From Oscarella lobularis (Eukaryota; Porifera; Homoscleromorpha; Homosclerophorida; Oscarellidae), in the NCBI RefSeq assembly GCF_947507565.1, contig NC_089188.1:1798001-1862000 (forward strand): 64,000 nt of DNA. Direction: 5' to 3'. The notes under the pieces were generated by a model that worked only from the letters and a program-made list of their open reading frames with translations, was not told where the DNA came from and did no database searches. A program made the position numbers and the translations under genes. Positions within the stretch are counted from its first letter, which is position 1, and every line of letters starts with the position of its first letter. This document shows positions 47,558-59,608 of the stretch, piece after piece.

Positions 47558-47563
47558 AATAAA
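47558..47563 (+). promoter_or_regulatory. Polyadenylation signal AATAAA
   Basis: A canonical AATAAA begins 28 bp after the spliced stop codon of the epimerase gene. Its position supports the two-exon model, because the unspliced stop would leave over 230 bp of 3' UTR. Confidence 0.6.
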
Positions 47564-47569
47564 TAACCC

Positions 47570-49158
47570 TATAAGCAAAAGTACGCTACACGGACATGCT
47601 GTGAATCGTCCCAGTGCTCGTCGTCAAAAAGCTCACACCTCGAAAGTGCATGAATCGATTTGAAGGCGAAATGAGCCGAAAACGAGCTTGGAGGGGGCCC
47701 CCGTTCATGTTGACCTCGATTGAGCGCCCGCGAGGCTTGATAAACGACGCTCGTCGTTTTTCTGCGAACTGTTCGCGTTCGCCACGTTGTTTCGAGCGAC
47801 GAGGACGACATCTAGGTCGCAATACTCGCTCGTTTTCCTCGTTTCTCTCCCTCTTCTTCACCTAGACCATCCGAAACGACATGTTCGATCAACTAAATCG
47901 TCCAGAGACTGCTCGCGAAGGCATAGATTGACAAAAATCGCAGCAACGTCGCCGTTTGAGATCTGAAGCCGGGAATTTCGCTTGCGCGCGAAACGGAGAC
48001 TCTACGAAGAGAAAGAAATGCGTCCAAGCGTGGAAACCCGAATCCAAAGGGCAAATGCAATACACGTGGTCGGCAAATCGAGGAGCCGCCATGTTTTTGG
48101 CGCCTAAAATCGAGGAATTCGTCCACGCAAAGAGCACATGAAAAGCACGCGCGAATTTCAGCAGCAAATCAACGTATCGTTGCCCTGGTGAATTGATCAC
48201 AGTGAGGTCACCAGCGGATGTTGCACCAGCTTCGGTATAAAAGCGACAGGGTCAACGCCCAATCTTCAGTCTTGCGTTAGGGTGGGGGATGCCAACGGGC
48301 TGAACCCTTGAGGTTGATCGTGAGCTGGGAAAGCTGGTCGTTGGTCATCAAGCGTTTCGTCTTTTGTCGATCCTTACTGAAGCTGCTAGGCACAGTGGAT
48401 GGGCGTTGCTTGCGACGCTAAGATCGACACTGGGGGTCATAAAGGTCGTGGACGGCTTGGATTTGCGAAGTCAGGCGTCTCGCGTTTAAGCCGAGTGGGG
48501 CGTCTGGCTAAGGTTTGCCACTTTCCGCCAAAGAAACGTGTGGGGGCCCAGTGTCTCGTGGTCTTTCCTCACTCGGATTAGCAATCTATACCCGAAAGAT
48601 GACCTGACCCCCAGGACAAAACGCTGACCTTCTACTGGTGGACTTTGGCAATCGCTTCATAAATCCTCTCTCGACACGGTAGACTCGTTTCCTAATTAAG
48701 CGAAAGTCTACGGCCTCTTTGGGGCCCCGGTACGACGCGGTCGGGGGGACGGTGTGGGAGAGCCGTTCTCGATCCAGGCCGTACCGGTCGTGTTCGGGCT
48801 GTTGAAGCAAGGTCTCGCTTCCAACATTTTTGGGCCGTTAACTGCGTTCGAACCTCCACGTGGTGCGGCCTGGATAGCGCCAATGCGAACGCAAGACTTC
48901 AAGGTACGTACACGGGCATATCGAACACAAATTGACTTCTTTTTTTAGGTACTCTTTTCTTGATTGAAGCGCACGGAGAGGAATTAGAATTGTTGGAGTG
49001 TAGACGAACATGTTGCATGATTTTTGCGTTGTTTTTACGTACACACGCACGATTTTCTGTGTATCTTATGTTCAGTCGATCTTTCTGCATGAGAACGCGC
49101 CAATAAAATAACCGCGGCCACTCCCAAACGAGACTTCCCGGCTAAAAACGACGAACGC
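47570..49158. other. Gene-poor stretch with no supported gene
   Basis: About 1.6 kb between the epimerase and the armadillo gene. A minus-strand frame from ATG 47811 to 47569 (80 codons, starting MSSSSLETTWRTRTVRRK) has plausible composition but no recognised family or neighbours. A plus-strand frame at 48399-48581 (KGRGRLGF, then RVGAQCLVVF) has a faint resemblance to decayed histone H2A, and IQAV near 48775 to an H2A tail; this is weak. No convincing tRNA, rRNA or snRNA was found by eye. Confidence 0.6.
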
Positions 49159-52100
49159 ATGGATCTCGCTCGCCTTCTGAGCGATCCGAACACAAGTCGC
49201 GTCTGCCTACGCGCTTTCCTACGCAACGAAGATCACGAGCACCCGGTCGACGTCGACGACGACGTCCTAACGGTGCTCATCCGAACTCTGAAGCATGCAA
49301 ACGAACGCGAGGTGCAAGCTCTGGTCGCGTCGACGCTCGCGGTCGTCACGAGCGGTGCCGACGACTCGAAACGACTAGCAGCGACGAAAAAGGGCGTCGT
49401 GCGCCCGCTGATCGCGCTCTGCCTCGATCGTCGACACGGTAAGACCATCGAGTGGATTCCGAGTCGAGTCGGCTTCTTTCCTGTCCTGTCACGCGATACA
49501 TCTGCACATCTAGGACTTCTGTAATTTTTTTACTGTCCAATACTTCATGCATGCGTTGTGCATGCGTGCGTCACACGTTGTCCAAGCACGTGGTCATATA
49601 ATTATAATAATTCGCGGTCTTTCAGATATTTCAAATAACGCTGCAGTCAAGGAACAGCTTGTCGTTCACGAACGCGCTCTGGCAACGCTGAGAAATCTCA
49701 CCACATTGCCGTCGTTCTGCCACGAGCTCGAATCCATCGACTTCGGCGGCGTGGATATACTGAAGTTGTTCATCGACTGGTGCCTCGTGTGGGACGAGGA
49801 GAGCAGTTCTCTCTACGCGTCATTTGGCCACTTGGTCGTCGACGACAGCGACGCCGCCGCCGCGTTTGATTCGCTCGCCGTTGGAAAGGAGCTCGTGGGA
49901 CGCGTGTTGAATCGTTGTCAAGACGATGACGACGGCATTCTCGTGGATCTCTTTGACATGAGCGACGACGACGACGAAGAAGCTCGCCTGTGCGAGATTT
50001 TACTCGAATCCGGTCACTTTGAAAGATCCTTTTTTGACATCGACGAGCGGGGATTCAATTCCTTTTGGGCCAATGTAATTGTTGACGGGGAGACGTTCGA
50101 CGACGGTCAGTTTCGAGCCGTTGTGAGTCAAATCAAAGAGGGAGAAAACGGCTGCCGATATTCGGTACCCCTTCGAGACAAGGGTGAAGTAAGAAATAGT
50201 AGAAATAGAGAGACAAATGTCATCAGAATCAGAGACTTCTGCAGAAGGTGCAGTGTCGTCTAGTCGGCGCTCGCCCCGTCGTAAGATGTCAATTGGCAAT
50301 TGAACACGCTACCGGTGTGAGACGTCGACGCGGTCAGTCCAAAATATCACTCTAATTTTTTCCTTCAAGCCATTCTGCGAAACGTTGCGTCGTGCAGTTC
50401 GTCGTTTCGAAGCAGCATAGCTCGTAGAGGACTACGCGCTCTTCAGAAGGTGAACCGGACAGGATACGATCCTCTATCACATGAACTACTAGTCTTCGTC
50501 TAGCTCGTTTATTTGCCTTTGCGTCGCGTGAGAGCTCAGGCTATAGCGCTGCTGGCGAATCTGTCAGCGGATTCGACACTTCTGTCGGCGATCGGAGAAA
50601 CTGGGATTACGACGGAGCTGGCGTCAATAGGAATCGATTTGACGAATGGGCACGAAATCGTTTTACTCTCGATTCGGTGTCTGCGTAATCTGTCCGTGTT
50701 GAAAGAAAACCGGGCTCCATTGGAAGCCGACGACAAGTGGGTAAAGCTTTTGGAGGTAGTCAATACGTCGTCTCGCTTTTGTGGTCTTGGAATATTGACG
50801 AGACTCTTTCACTAAAGGCGGCTGAGCGTAGTGACAATGAAGAGATCTGGCAGGAGGCGTTGAGTCTCACGAAAAACATGTGGAAAGATGCTATGTGAGA
50901 AAAATCGGTTAGGCTAGGCGAGCCTTTGTATACTTTTCTTTGTGTGACAGCTGCAGCAGAAAAAGTCTCCCACAGGCGACGGACGTCAGTCAGAGAAATT
51001 CACCGTCGCTTTCTCGTTCTCCTAAGTTGACGGATCCGTCGTCCGCGGAAAAGAAACGCGGCTACGGTCCGGGCGAATGGATTTCTGAGCCGATCTCCCG
51101 CCACGTGCCTCGCGAACTAGTTGTCAACGACAGAGGAAACGGCAGCCACGGAGTTGACGACGACAACGACGATGACGACGACGATGACGACCTGTCTACG
51201 TTCTTCACCAACTTGCGTTTTAGTACTCGCCAGTCGCCGTCGCAAAATCAACTATCAGCGGTATATTTTGTCTCAGGAATTTGAATGTGTTTTTTTGAAA
51301 TATTATCTTAGACTGATCAACGAATCTATCAACGGAATCGCAATCATGGGCTTACCAATGATCAGACGCGCGTTTTAGCCTCGTGAGGCAACTATTCGAG
51401 TATCGCTGCATCGTTTTGCGAAACGGTGTACTATTTTTTAGGACGACAGAACGAAAGATGTTCTACAGATTTATATTTACGTGAGCGATGCTGTTATCAT
51501 ATGTCGGTTCGATTGACGGCTCTTGCCGCATAGAAATATATGCGCTCTGCTAAATGCCGGTACAGGAGGAACGATCTATTACGGCGTCGTCCCGAAGAAA
51601 CCAACGTGGGGAATTTATTTGAACAGAAGAGAAGTAGCGCTTTGATCGTCAAGTCGCTGTTTAACTAAATGTATCTATTGCACATGCAGAGAGACGAAAT
51701 TCGCTGTATGGTCGACCGCATAGGCTCTGACTTGCAGCCCACCGTCATGCACGATCAGCTCGAGGTATTTTTTATCGGTGGGACGCTGAGCAGTGAGCAC
51801 GCGGATTCTCTAGGTGAAATTTGTACCCGTATTCGACGAGTCAGCAAAGGCGTAGGTGTCTGGCCCAAATCGTTTTGCACAGAAAAAAAATTTTCTCTAG
51901 AATTCCGAATACTTACGTTATCGAGTTGATTGTTCAGCCGACGTCGTCCGACTTTGTCTATCAGACAGGAAATAAAGAGTGGGTGATCTCCTACACTAAT
52001 ATCTCTGCTATGTGTGATCCGTTCTTTAGCTCCTTCATTCGCAAGGGCGATCAAACTATAAAGGCTAGTTCTTGCTTGGACGATCCGAGTCTGTTAATTG

Positions 52101-52653
52101 ACATTTGCGTTGGCTTTTGCAGTACGGTGTTCGAGAGATACGAGAGCGTCTTCTTCGGTCTTACGAAAGGAAGTATCGATCCGAAATACGAAGGTACAGT
52201 ACTGACCTACCCGCGAAGAAGTCTTTCCGAGAGCTATAACATTCGTAGTTTGAAAAGCGACATTGAAGAGACTAGAAAGAGGTAGATAGTGAGTAAATTG
52301 AACGGCGTGGACGTTCTGAGAATAGGACTGTTCTGAAGTTTATCTAAATTCTCTGGCTGTGAATCGTTTTGAAACAATCAGCTAACTAACAATAATGACG
52401 TAGAGGTTGAGAGAGAGCTTAGGAGCGTGAAGTCAGAAAAGAAGTGCGTGAAAACGCGTGTGTGGCCGATCGACAAATTACAAGGGTGCCATAGGTAAGG
52501 CTTGATATTCATAAATGCATAGTGTCGGTTCTACACGTTCGTCATCGGTATGCATTCTGTAGTAGACAATCTCTGTTTGCATCTCGCGCTATAAGCTGGA
52601 CGGCCACTTTCCTCGCGGCGACGAAAGAATTTCACTCGTACGCCGTTGCTTAG
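49159..52653 (+). CDS. Armadillo-like protein with C-terminal Schlafen-type AlbA_2 domain
   Basis: The ATG at 49159 opens helical, armadillo-like sequence (LIRTLKHANEREVQALVAST; ALATLRNLTTLPSFCHEL; AQAIALLANLSADSTLLSAI; SIRCLRNLSVLKENR). A disordered, Asp-rich part follows (51070-51230). From 51312 short introns of 49-59 bp join in consistent phase into an AlbA_2 domain as in Schlafen-like proteins: NICALLNAGTGGTIYYGV, YLNRRE joined to RDEIRCMVDRIGSDL, then VKFVPVFDESAK and TYVIELIVQPTSSDFVYQTG, and GNKEWV. An exon at 52423-52494 and another at 52566-52653 extend it to TAG 52653 in phase; if they are not used the frame ends at 52285. The AlbA_2 fold binds nucleic acids in Schlafens; role here unknown. 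The alternative is two genes, but no start codon or spacer separates them. Confidence 0.65.
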
Positions 52654-52842
52654 CATCGAACAGGAGGGACTGATCTGGTGATATTTCTCTCATGATTATT
52701 ATTATTATTTATGAGTGGCAGCGGACGTCCTGATTTACACAGTAAAAACATTCCACTCCTCTCCACCTAGGGTCATTGTTCCCACACGACACCAGGGGCA
52801 CCCTGACGGATAATCAGTCGACGCAGTGGAGACCAAAAAGCG

Positions 52843-55800
52843 ATGACATCGAGAGGTATTTACGCGGGCTCTTCCTCGAGTCATCTAATACGTACGTAAC
52901 CGTTAGGACTTCTCCTGCTTCCCTTCGTCTTGTCGCTGCTTTCCTTTATTCAACGTAAGACAGCACGCGCTGGCAGTCGCTCTATAGACTATACTAAATC
53001 TCTGCTTTCTTTCCCAGCATCCAATGGCCAGTGTAACATAACGTTCTACGCCCAGCAATCGAACGGATCCGACCCCGTTCGAGTCGAAGCCCACTATTAC
53101 TTCATCAACGAGACATGCGGCAGAGGAAACCACAGCGGGCCGCAGATCGCGATCTGGGCGAGTCGCGACTCGGCCGTCAACACGTGGCTCGGCGTCGGAG
53201 CGTCGCCGACGGGGAAAATGTGCAACAGCGACATGTTCACGGGCCATTTTTCGTTGAGCGACGGCACGGCCGTGCTCGTCGATCGACACGCGACGATCAA
53301 CGAACGACCGCAAGCGGACAACGAGACGGGCGACATCATTTTCAGCGAACTCGTCGTAGAAGACGGCAAGATGGTGCTTCGAGTGATACGTCCGTTCACG
53401 CCGACGAGCGAGTTTCTCGACGACGACGTCGATTTCGCTATGCCCCAGTACATGATGCTGGCAACGGGTCGCGTTTTCAGTTCGGAGATGTACAGCGACG
53501 GGGAGATATTCTATCACGGTCGCAATCGTCGAAATTCGAACCGAACGATCGATTTTATGACGGAGTGCAGAGGCTGTTCGTGCGTGCCGAGTCCGAGCAA
53601 CGGTTCGGTGGAATTCAGCAACGTGTTCAAATACGTACCAGGCACGGTGGCGACGTTCTATTGCGAAGGCGGTTATGCATTGAAGGGAGCAAAGTCAATA
53701 ACGTGCGGAAGCGATGGAGAATGGTCCGCACCTGCGCCAACTTGCGAAGCCCTATTCAGCGGTGAGAAGGGCTTCAGTTGATAATTTTTATGTACATGTC
53801 TCTCGTTACTGTACAGCGGGTCCGTGTTCTGTGACTGGATATCGCGAACTCGACAATGAGGACAGTCGATACGAATTGCGTTGGGGTTCTTACGAAACCT
53901 TACTCGGCGTGGAGCTCTCGTTGCATATGCCTGATTCGCATTGGGTGGGAATTGGACTGCAGACGATGACCGGGGCTCCGAATGGAATGTGCGGAGCGGA
54001 GTTTATAACCGCTTATATATCGCGCAACGGAAGCGGAGTTCAAATCGAAGATCGCTTAATAGGCGAGCACTCGGGACGACCGAGACTGGATAACGACGGT
54101 CAAGACGTCGTACAGAAGCATTCAGTCATCAGCGACGGCAAACTGAAAGTTTTCTTTGCTCGAGTTGCTGTCGTAGGGCGCAACTTGGCCGCTGAATTCG
54201 TCACTCACTTCCTTGCCGCCAGTGGCTATCTGGCGGAAGACGACGGAAATCCACTTGGAACGATTGCTTACCATTTCGAAAGTCGAATGATGTTTGAAAG
54301 AAGTGCGTGGAGAGACGTTTGTCCTGTCTGCGAGCGACCCGTTCTCGCCAACGGATACGTCGTCGGCAACGAAGGCGTTACGAAGTTCTTTTACAGCGAT
54401 CAAGTCACGTTCGCCTGCAATCGTTTCTACGAATTGCGCGGACCAGCGACGTGGACGTGTAACAGAGTAGTTAATACTGCAGGAGAATGGAACTTCGACG
54501 TCAACGAAACACAATGCGTTCCACTGGGACTATGTGAGCGAGCTTTGTATATTCTCCTTGTTCTTTAGACATCATGTCTTCTTATCTATATAGGGAGAAA
54601 CTGTAGTATGGAAGGCCGGGTTAATTCGACGGACGCGGAGCCCGAACTATCGGCGAGATGGATGTACAGTCCCATCGAAAAGAGTCTCACTGTCGAGATC
54701 AGACGACCCATTCAAGCCGGCCAACATCGCTGGGTCGGCTTCGGACTGAGCGCCAACGGCACCATGTGCTGGGCCGACATGACGACGGCGTACTTCGATC
54801 TTCAAAACGGCATGCTTCACGTCCAGGATCGCGTGTCGTCGTTGTACGGACGACCGGACGTCGACGACGATCAATCGCAGATACTGCGAAGCGACGGCTG
54901 GATGAGAGACGGCGAAATGGTGGTCACGTTCACGCGAACGCTCGAAACGACCGATCCCCAAGACATGCAAAATCTCCTGAGCGAAACGACGCGACTCATG
55001 TTCGCGACGGGCTACATCGCTCGAACGAGTAGCGGTCAAGGAATAATAACGTATCACTACGAGAGCAGCTGGGCGTCGCCGATGGAGTACAATTTGACGT
55101 CGGACGCCTGTCGCGGATGCTTGTCGTTGAACGAGCTAAATAATTCGCATCCCATTCAGTATTCGGACACTTTGTTTTTCGACGGGACGACGGCTGTGTA
55201 CACGTGCAACGATACGCACGTATTGGTTGGTGCATCGAATAACACGTGTGATAACGGAGACTGGACTGAAGCCGATCCAGTGTGTCGACGTGAGTTGGGA
55301 GGATATTATTGGTGACATTGCTGATAAAATGGTTACTTTATATTAGTTCCTTGCGTGACGCCTGTGGCTCCGGTTGACGGCGATACTAGTTTCTCGACGA
55401 CGCCGCCATTGGTTTATCTTGACATGGCTGCCTTTGCCTGCAATCCTGGCTTTGATTTGTGTGGTCAAATAAACCTCACTTGCCTAATGAACGGAGAATG
55501 GAATGACGAGTTTCCAGAGTGTCGATGTAAGAACGAAGTTTCTTTCTGAGCGAAGTGCACAGGGTCCTATTTTAGTGTTTTGTCCCGTTCAAAACGTGTC
55601 GTTCGCACCGGGTGTACGCGAGATTGACCTCGATTATGGAGCGGCTGGATCGGTTCTCTTTCTGGTACCTAATCCACTAACCTTGGACGTTGGAAGACTT
55701 GGAAGCGATGTAAGCCGGCTTGACTATAGGTAATATTCAAACTCTTTTTAAAAATCGTTGCTTGTCTATGAAGGGGTGGGAGAGGATTGATGTTCTAGTG

Positions 55801-58800
55801 AGTGGGATAGCAAATCTAGCTCTTGGAAGCGAAACGGTGAGTTCAACGAATTTTTTGTTGATTAGGGCAATGGTGGTGGAAATAGATTACCTCAAATCGA
55901 CCGGAAAGTCTTAGTGAAAATAGAGTGACAGAAGCGAATCTTACGGCATTAGATCGACCGTCGACGGATGGGGGCGATATTCTACCTAGGTGAGTATTCT
56001 GCTACACGTCATGTTTAGCTCATCAAATTATATCCAAATGCCAGCACGGCTCGCTTCACGTTCATTCGAGACAACAACAAAATAGTTGACTTTGGAATTT
56101 TTATGACGACTCTTGCCTACGTCCACTCGTCCTCCGACGATTTTTCGTCAAGGTACTCGCCTTCCCTTTTAGGCGTGCTAACTTTCAAGTGTGTTACGTT
56201 TGCAGAAACATTTCTATTACAGTTACCGACATATATGGGCAAACTTCACCAACGTTGCAAATCCGTCTTAGGCATATAGGGACAAATGACGACCCGCCTG
56301 TAGTCAGTGACACAGGTGTGTAACAATCGCTTGTTTTCACCTTTTGGGCTTTGATTCGTTTGTTTAGCTACATTGGTCAACTTTACTCAAGGCGATGGCC
56401 CAGTGGAAATTTTCCAGAATTCAGTTACTATTGAAGATCCCGATCATCCAAGGCGAGCGAGAAAACGAGAATAATGAGAATTGACTGATTGATTCTGTGG
56501 GCATGTAGCTTCCTAATGCGAGACGCCCGGTGTGAGATAACCGCAGTACCGTCGGGGAGCTATGACTCGGCAGATGAACGCCTTTGGGCAGCGAATTGTT
56601 CAGACTTCAATATAACGGTGAGAATTCGCCTGATTTCTGAGCAGACATGACCGTCTGTAGTTTGACAGTGCTAGCGGGATTCTTAGTATCAACGGTCCCG
56701 GCACGGACGACGAATTTCAGAAGTGTTTCAACTCGATTACCTATCATTTCCGTGGAGAAGTGTATCCCTCTCTCTACCGCGACATTCAGTGCGTAGTTTC
56801 CGATGGAATTCAGTCGGCTTCTTTGTCCGTCCGGTAGGGGGAAACCAAAAGAAGTATCGTTTTTTTTAACCTTGTCACCTCACAGGGTACTGCTCATTAA
56901 CGTCAACGATTTCCCGAGGATTTCATTTGGAGAAACGTTCACGTTCAACTACACCCAGTACGGTCCGCCTCTTCATTTTCTCGACTCCTTAGCAATTGAA
57001 GACGACGGCATTCATTTGTCAAGGTAATATTGGGCGATTGTCACCTAAATAGAAATTGTGTAACATTCTGTCTTTGGCAGCGCTGTACTTCGATGCAATA
57101 TAGTAAAGAGCGTGGGATCGACGGACGCAGATGACAAAGTTGTATTGCCACCAACACCTAATGGCTTGAGTGTAGTCAATGAAAGCTCGCCTGTTTTTCC
57201 AGGCTTACAATCTCCAGTTTTTCTTAATTATGTGAGTGAAGGACAAGGCAAGCGTAGTAGAATCGTCACGATATTTTGAGTAGACTATTACTGGCCAAGC
57301 ATCAGTTGCCGTCTACGAAGCGTATCTGAAAGGGATTAGGTTTGAAGTTACCAAAGAAAGACCTTATAAACTGTCGGACAGGGACCGGTACGTGAGCTGT
57401 TGCATAGTACACGAAACTTGCTAATACGCTTTCTAGATCGATTTCACTCGCTCTCAGTGATAGTGAATTGACGTCAACTCTTCCTGAAATTACGGTACAT
57501 ATAAATTTAGAAAAAAATTGCACTATCGTTGTTCTTTAGATTAATGTATATCCTGTAAATGACGCTCCTATCCTCCAATTTGATCCCAGTGCTGATCCGA
57601 ACGCTCTTCCCTCCGAAGCGGCACGCTATCATACGCTCGTTTTTGAAGAAGACGGTCCACCTGTCAGCGTGACGCCCAGCACGACGACGTTGCGAGACGT
57701 CGACAGCGTCATTATGACTCGACTCCGTTGCGTCTTATCTCAACTAAATGACGGTTCTCTCGAGACATTGACAATTGACGAAGACTATCTCGCTGAAAAC
57801 GGACTGACTTTTATATACTTACCACTGACCGGAATAGGCTACCGCGCGGACGTGATTGGATCGGCAAACGTCAGCGTATATCTTACGGCATTTCGTTCTA
57901 TGAAGTATTCTAACGAAAAAGACGAATTGACGATTGGAAATCGATCACTGATTTGCAATGTCAAAGACGATGAGGATGCTGTATCCGAACAGGTCCTTAT
58001 AACTATTCAAGTCGAAAGCACGAACGACGCTATTGACGTCAGCCTGGGCGCTCCCGCGGCCCGAGTGCATTTCACGGAAGGACAACAGCATGGAGTGTAC
58101 GTCATTCCGTCGCCGCATCGATTGATTGCGACAGACGCGGAAAACCATCTAATCAAGAGAGTCGAATTTACTCTCGTGTACGTAACCGCTCCTCATATAT
58201 GCATGATGAAAAAGAGGTTTCTTTCCTCATAGGTCAGATCCGCCGGGTTTTCTCGACGATCTAGAATACCTGTTTCTCATCAAAGACGTTCCTGAAGGAC
58301 TAACTGTACGAGGAACGGAAATTCTGATTAGGCGTCTAATATTTTTTTTGTTCCTTTGCGCGTAGATGATAGTCGGCGATTCCTTGAAGACACTGACGTT
58401 CGAGGGAACTGTCAATTTGACGGTAACTAAATAGGCTAGCAATGTTACTGAAACTATTCTTCAGTTTTAGGTCCTGCTAGACTTAGCTCGGCGCTTGTTC
58501 TATTTCAATCAAGAGGACGAACCGACAATGTTTGTCAACGAAACAGTGCCACTCAAGAGATACGTATGTCTTGATAATGAGATGCTCTGTGCGTGTTTCC
58601 TCACTCGTTTTTGGTTGATTCCCTCATAGGTTGTTATGAGGGTATGCGATACAGGAAACCCTCCGGCTGTGACAACGATCATGATAGAAATCGTCATTCA
58701 GACCGTGAACGATCACGCTCCAACAATTGTGGCTCCTTGTTTGACAAGCAGACCTAGATCTCGAAGCAGACGCGAAACGCAGATATTCAAGACAGTGAAG

Positions 58801-59463
58801 GTGCCGGGCTCATTTCCTATTATTAAATATCGCAATAATTCTTTTATAGGGTGATCGATTGTCGGTGATCGGCTTGAATTTCTCCGCTAGTCACATGGAG
58901 CAAGGTCGTCATTTGAACGTGACGTTCTCGAGCAAAACGAATCAGCCCGCTGTATCGCAAGAAGCCGACCTCTGTCAAATACTTACCATCTATCCGACCG
59001 AGTTAGCAAACGTCGGTCATTTTGGCCTGTGGCAGAGCGCCGACACGCTCACAATCGTCTTTGCCGGAAAAGCCGAACCCATTTCATCGTCTCGTGTCAG
59101 AGTCGCTTTTGAATCGTCGCCAGGTTGGTAGTCTATTAGCTAACAGAGTAGAAGCACCAACGATGTTTTTGTATAGACACAGAAGAGTGTCGTCCGGAGA
59201 CGGACTGTTTGATTGGCGTGTGCGGCGTAGATGGGCTAACGTGCCCTGTCGTGGGTTCGTATCCCAAAGGACAAGATACTGAGGATGATTCTTCTGCTGC
59301 AATTGGTGGCCGCGTCGAGGAAATTTCGGAGGATAATCCATCGGTTCCTCTGCAAACGTCTCTGTACGAATGGGAAGTGGGCACGCTTGCTATGATTGGC
59401 GTGATCGTATTGGTGGCACTGGCTGTCATCATTGCGTTCAAGAGCAAGAACAAGAAAAAGTGA
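52843..59463 (+). CDS. DOMON-Sushi-cadherin-like type I membrane protein
   Basis: A 13-nt first exon (ATGACATCGAGAG, 52843-52855) spliced to 52907 and then 53018 yields a clean signal peptide (MTSRGLLLLPFVLSLLSFIQ). Three DOMON-like beta-sandwich domains follow (about 53018-53560, 53818-54300, 54599-55090), each with a W-x-G-x-G strand and a MC-x-x-[DE] strand (GKMCNSDMFTGHF, NGMCGAEFITAY, GTMCWADMTTAYF). Each is followed by a Sushi/CCP-like module with paired Cys and W, and a fourth CCP lies at 55350-55535. From 55575 to 59100 come several cadherin-like or CSPG-like beta domains with VNDFPRI, VNDAPI and VNDHAP motifs. A membrane helix lies near 59374-59440, followed by a short basic tail and stop at 59461. 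DOMON domains bind haem or sugars in other proteins; ligand here unknown. No named orthologue recognised. Confidence 0.78.
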
Positions 59464-59608
59464 AGCCCCAAGCAAAAAAGGGCAGTTCTTGTGTGTGTGT
59501 GTGTTTTGGACGTTTATTCGTTTTGTCTGCTTTATCACTTATGCGTCATTTGTAGAGTAGCGGTATGTACTCGTGCAGTTACTCGTGGCCAGGGCTAGCG
59601 CGCGCAAA

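Noticed and set aside
47586-47861. Minus-strand small protein genes
   Set aside because: Composition is plausible but there is no recognised family, no splice support and no neighbour context, so it is mentioned only in the gene-poor entry.
48820-48930. Box-B-like GGTTCGAAC on the minus strand
   Set aside because: The flanking bases do not pair into a T stem and no cloverleaf could be drawn.
54647-55057. 136-codon minus-strand frame, and similar antisense frames in the MED12, DOMON and fibrocystin-L exons
   Set aside because: They mirror strongly biased codon use of the true plus-strand exons and show no independent features.
59230-59275. tRNA T-arm-like GTGGGTTCGTATCCCA
   Set aside because: No matching acceptor, D or anticodon stems were found upstream, and the sequence lies inside a coding exon of the DOMON protein.
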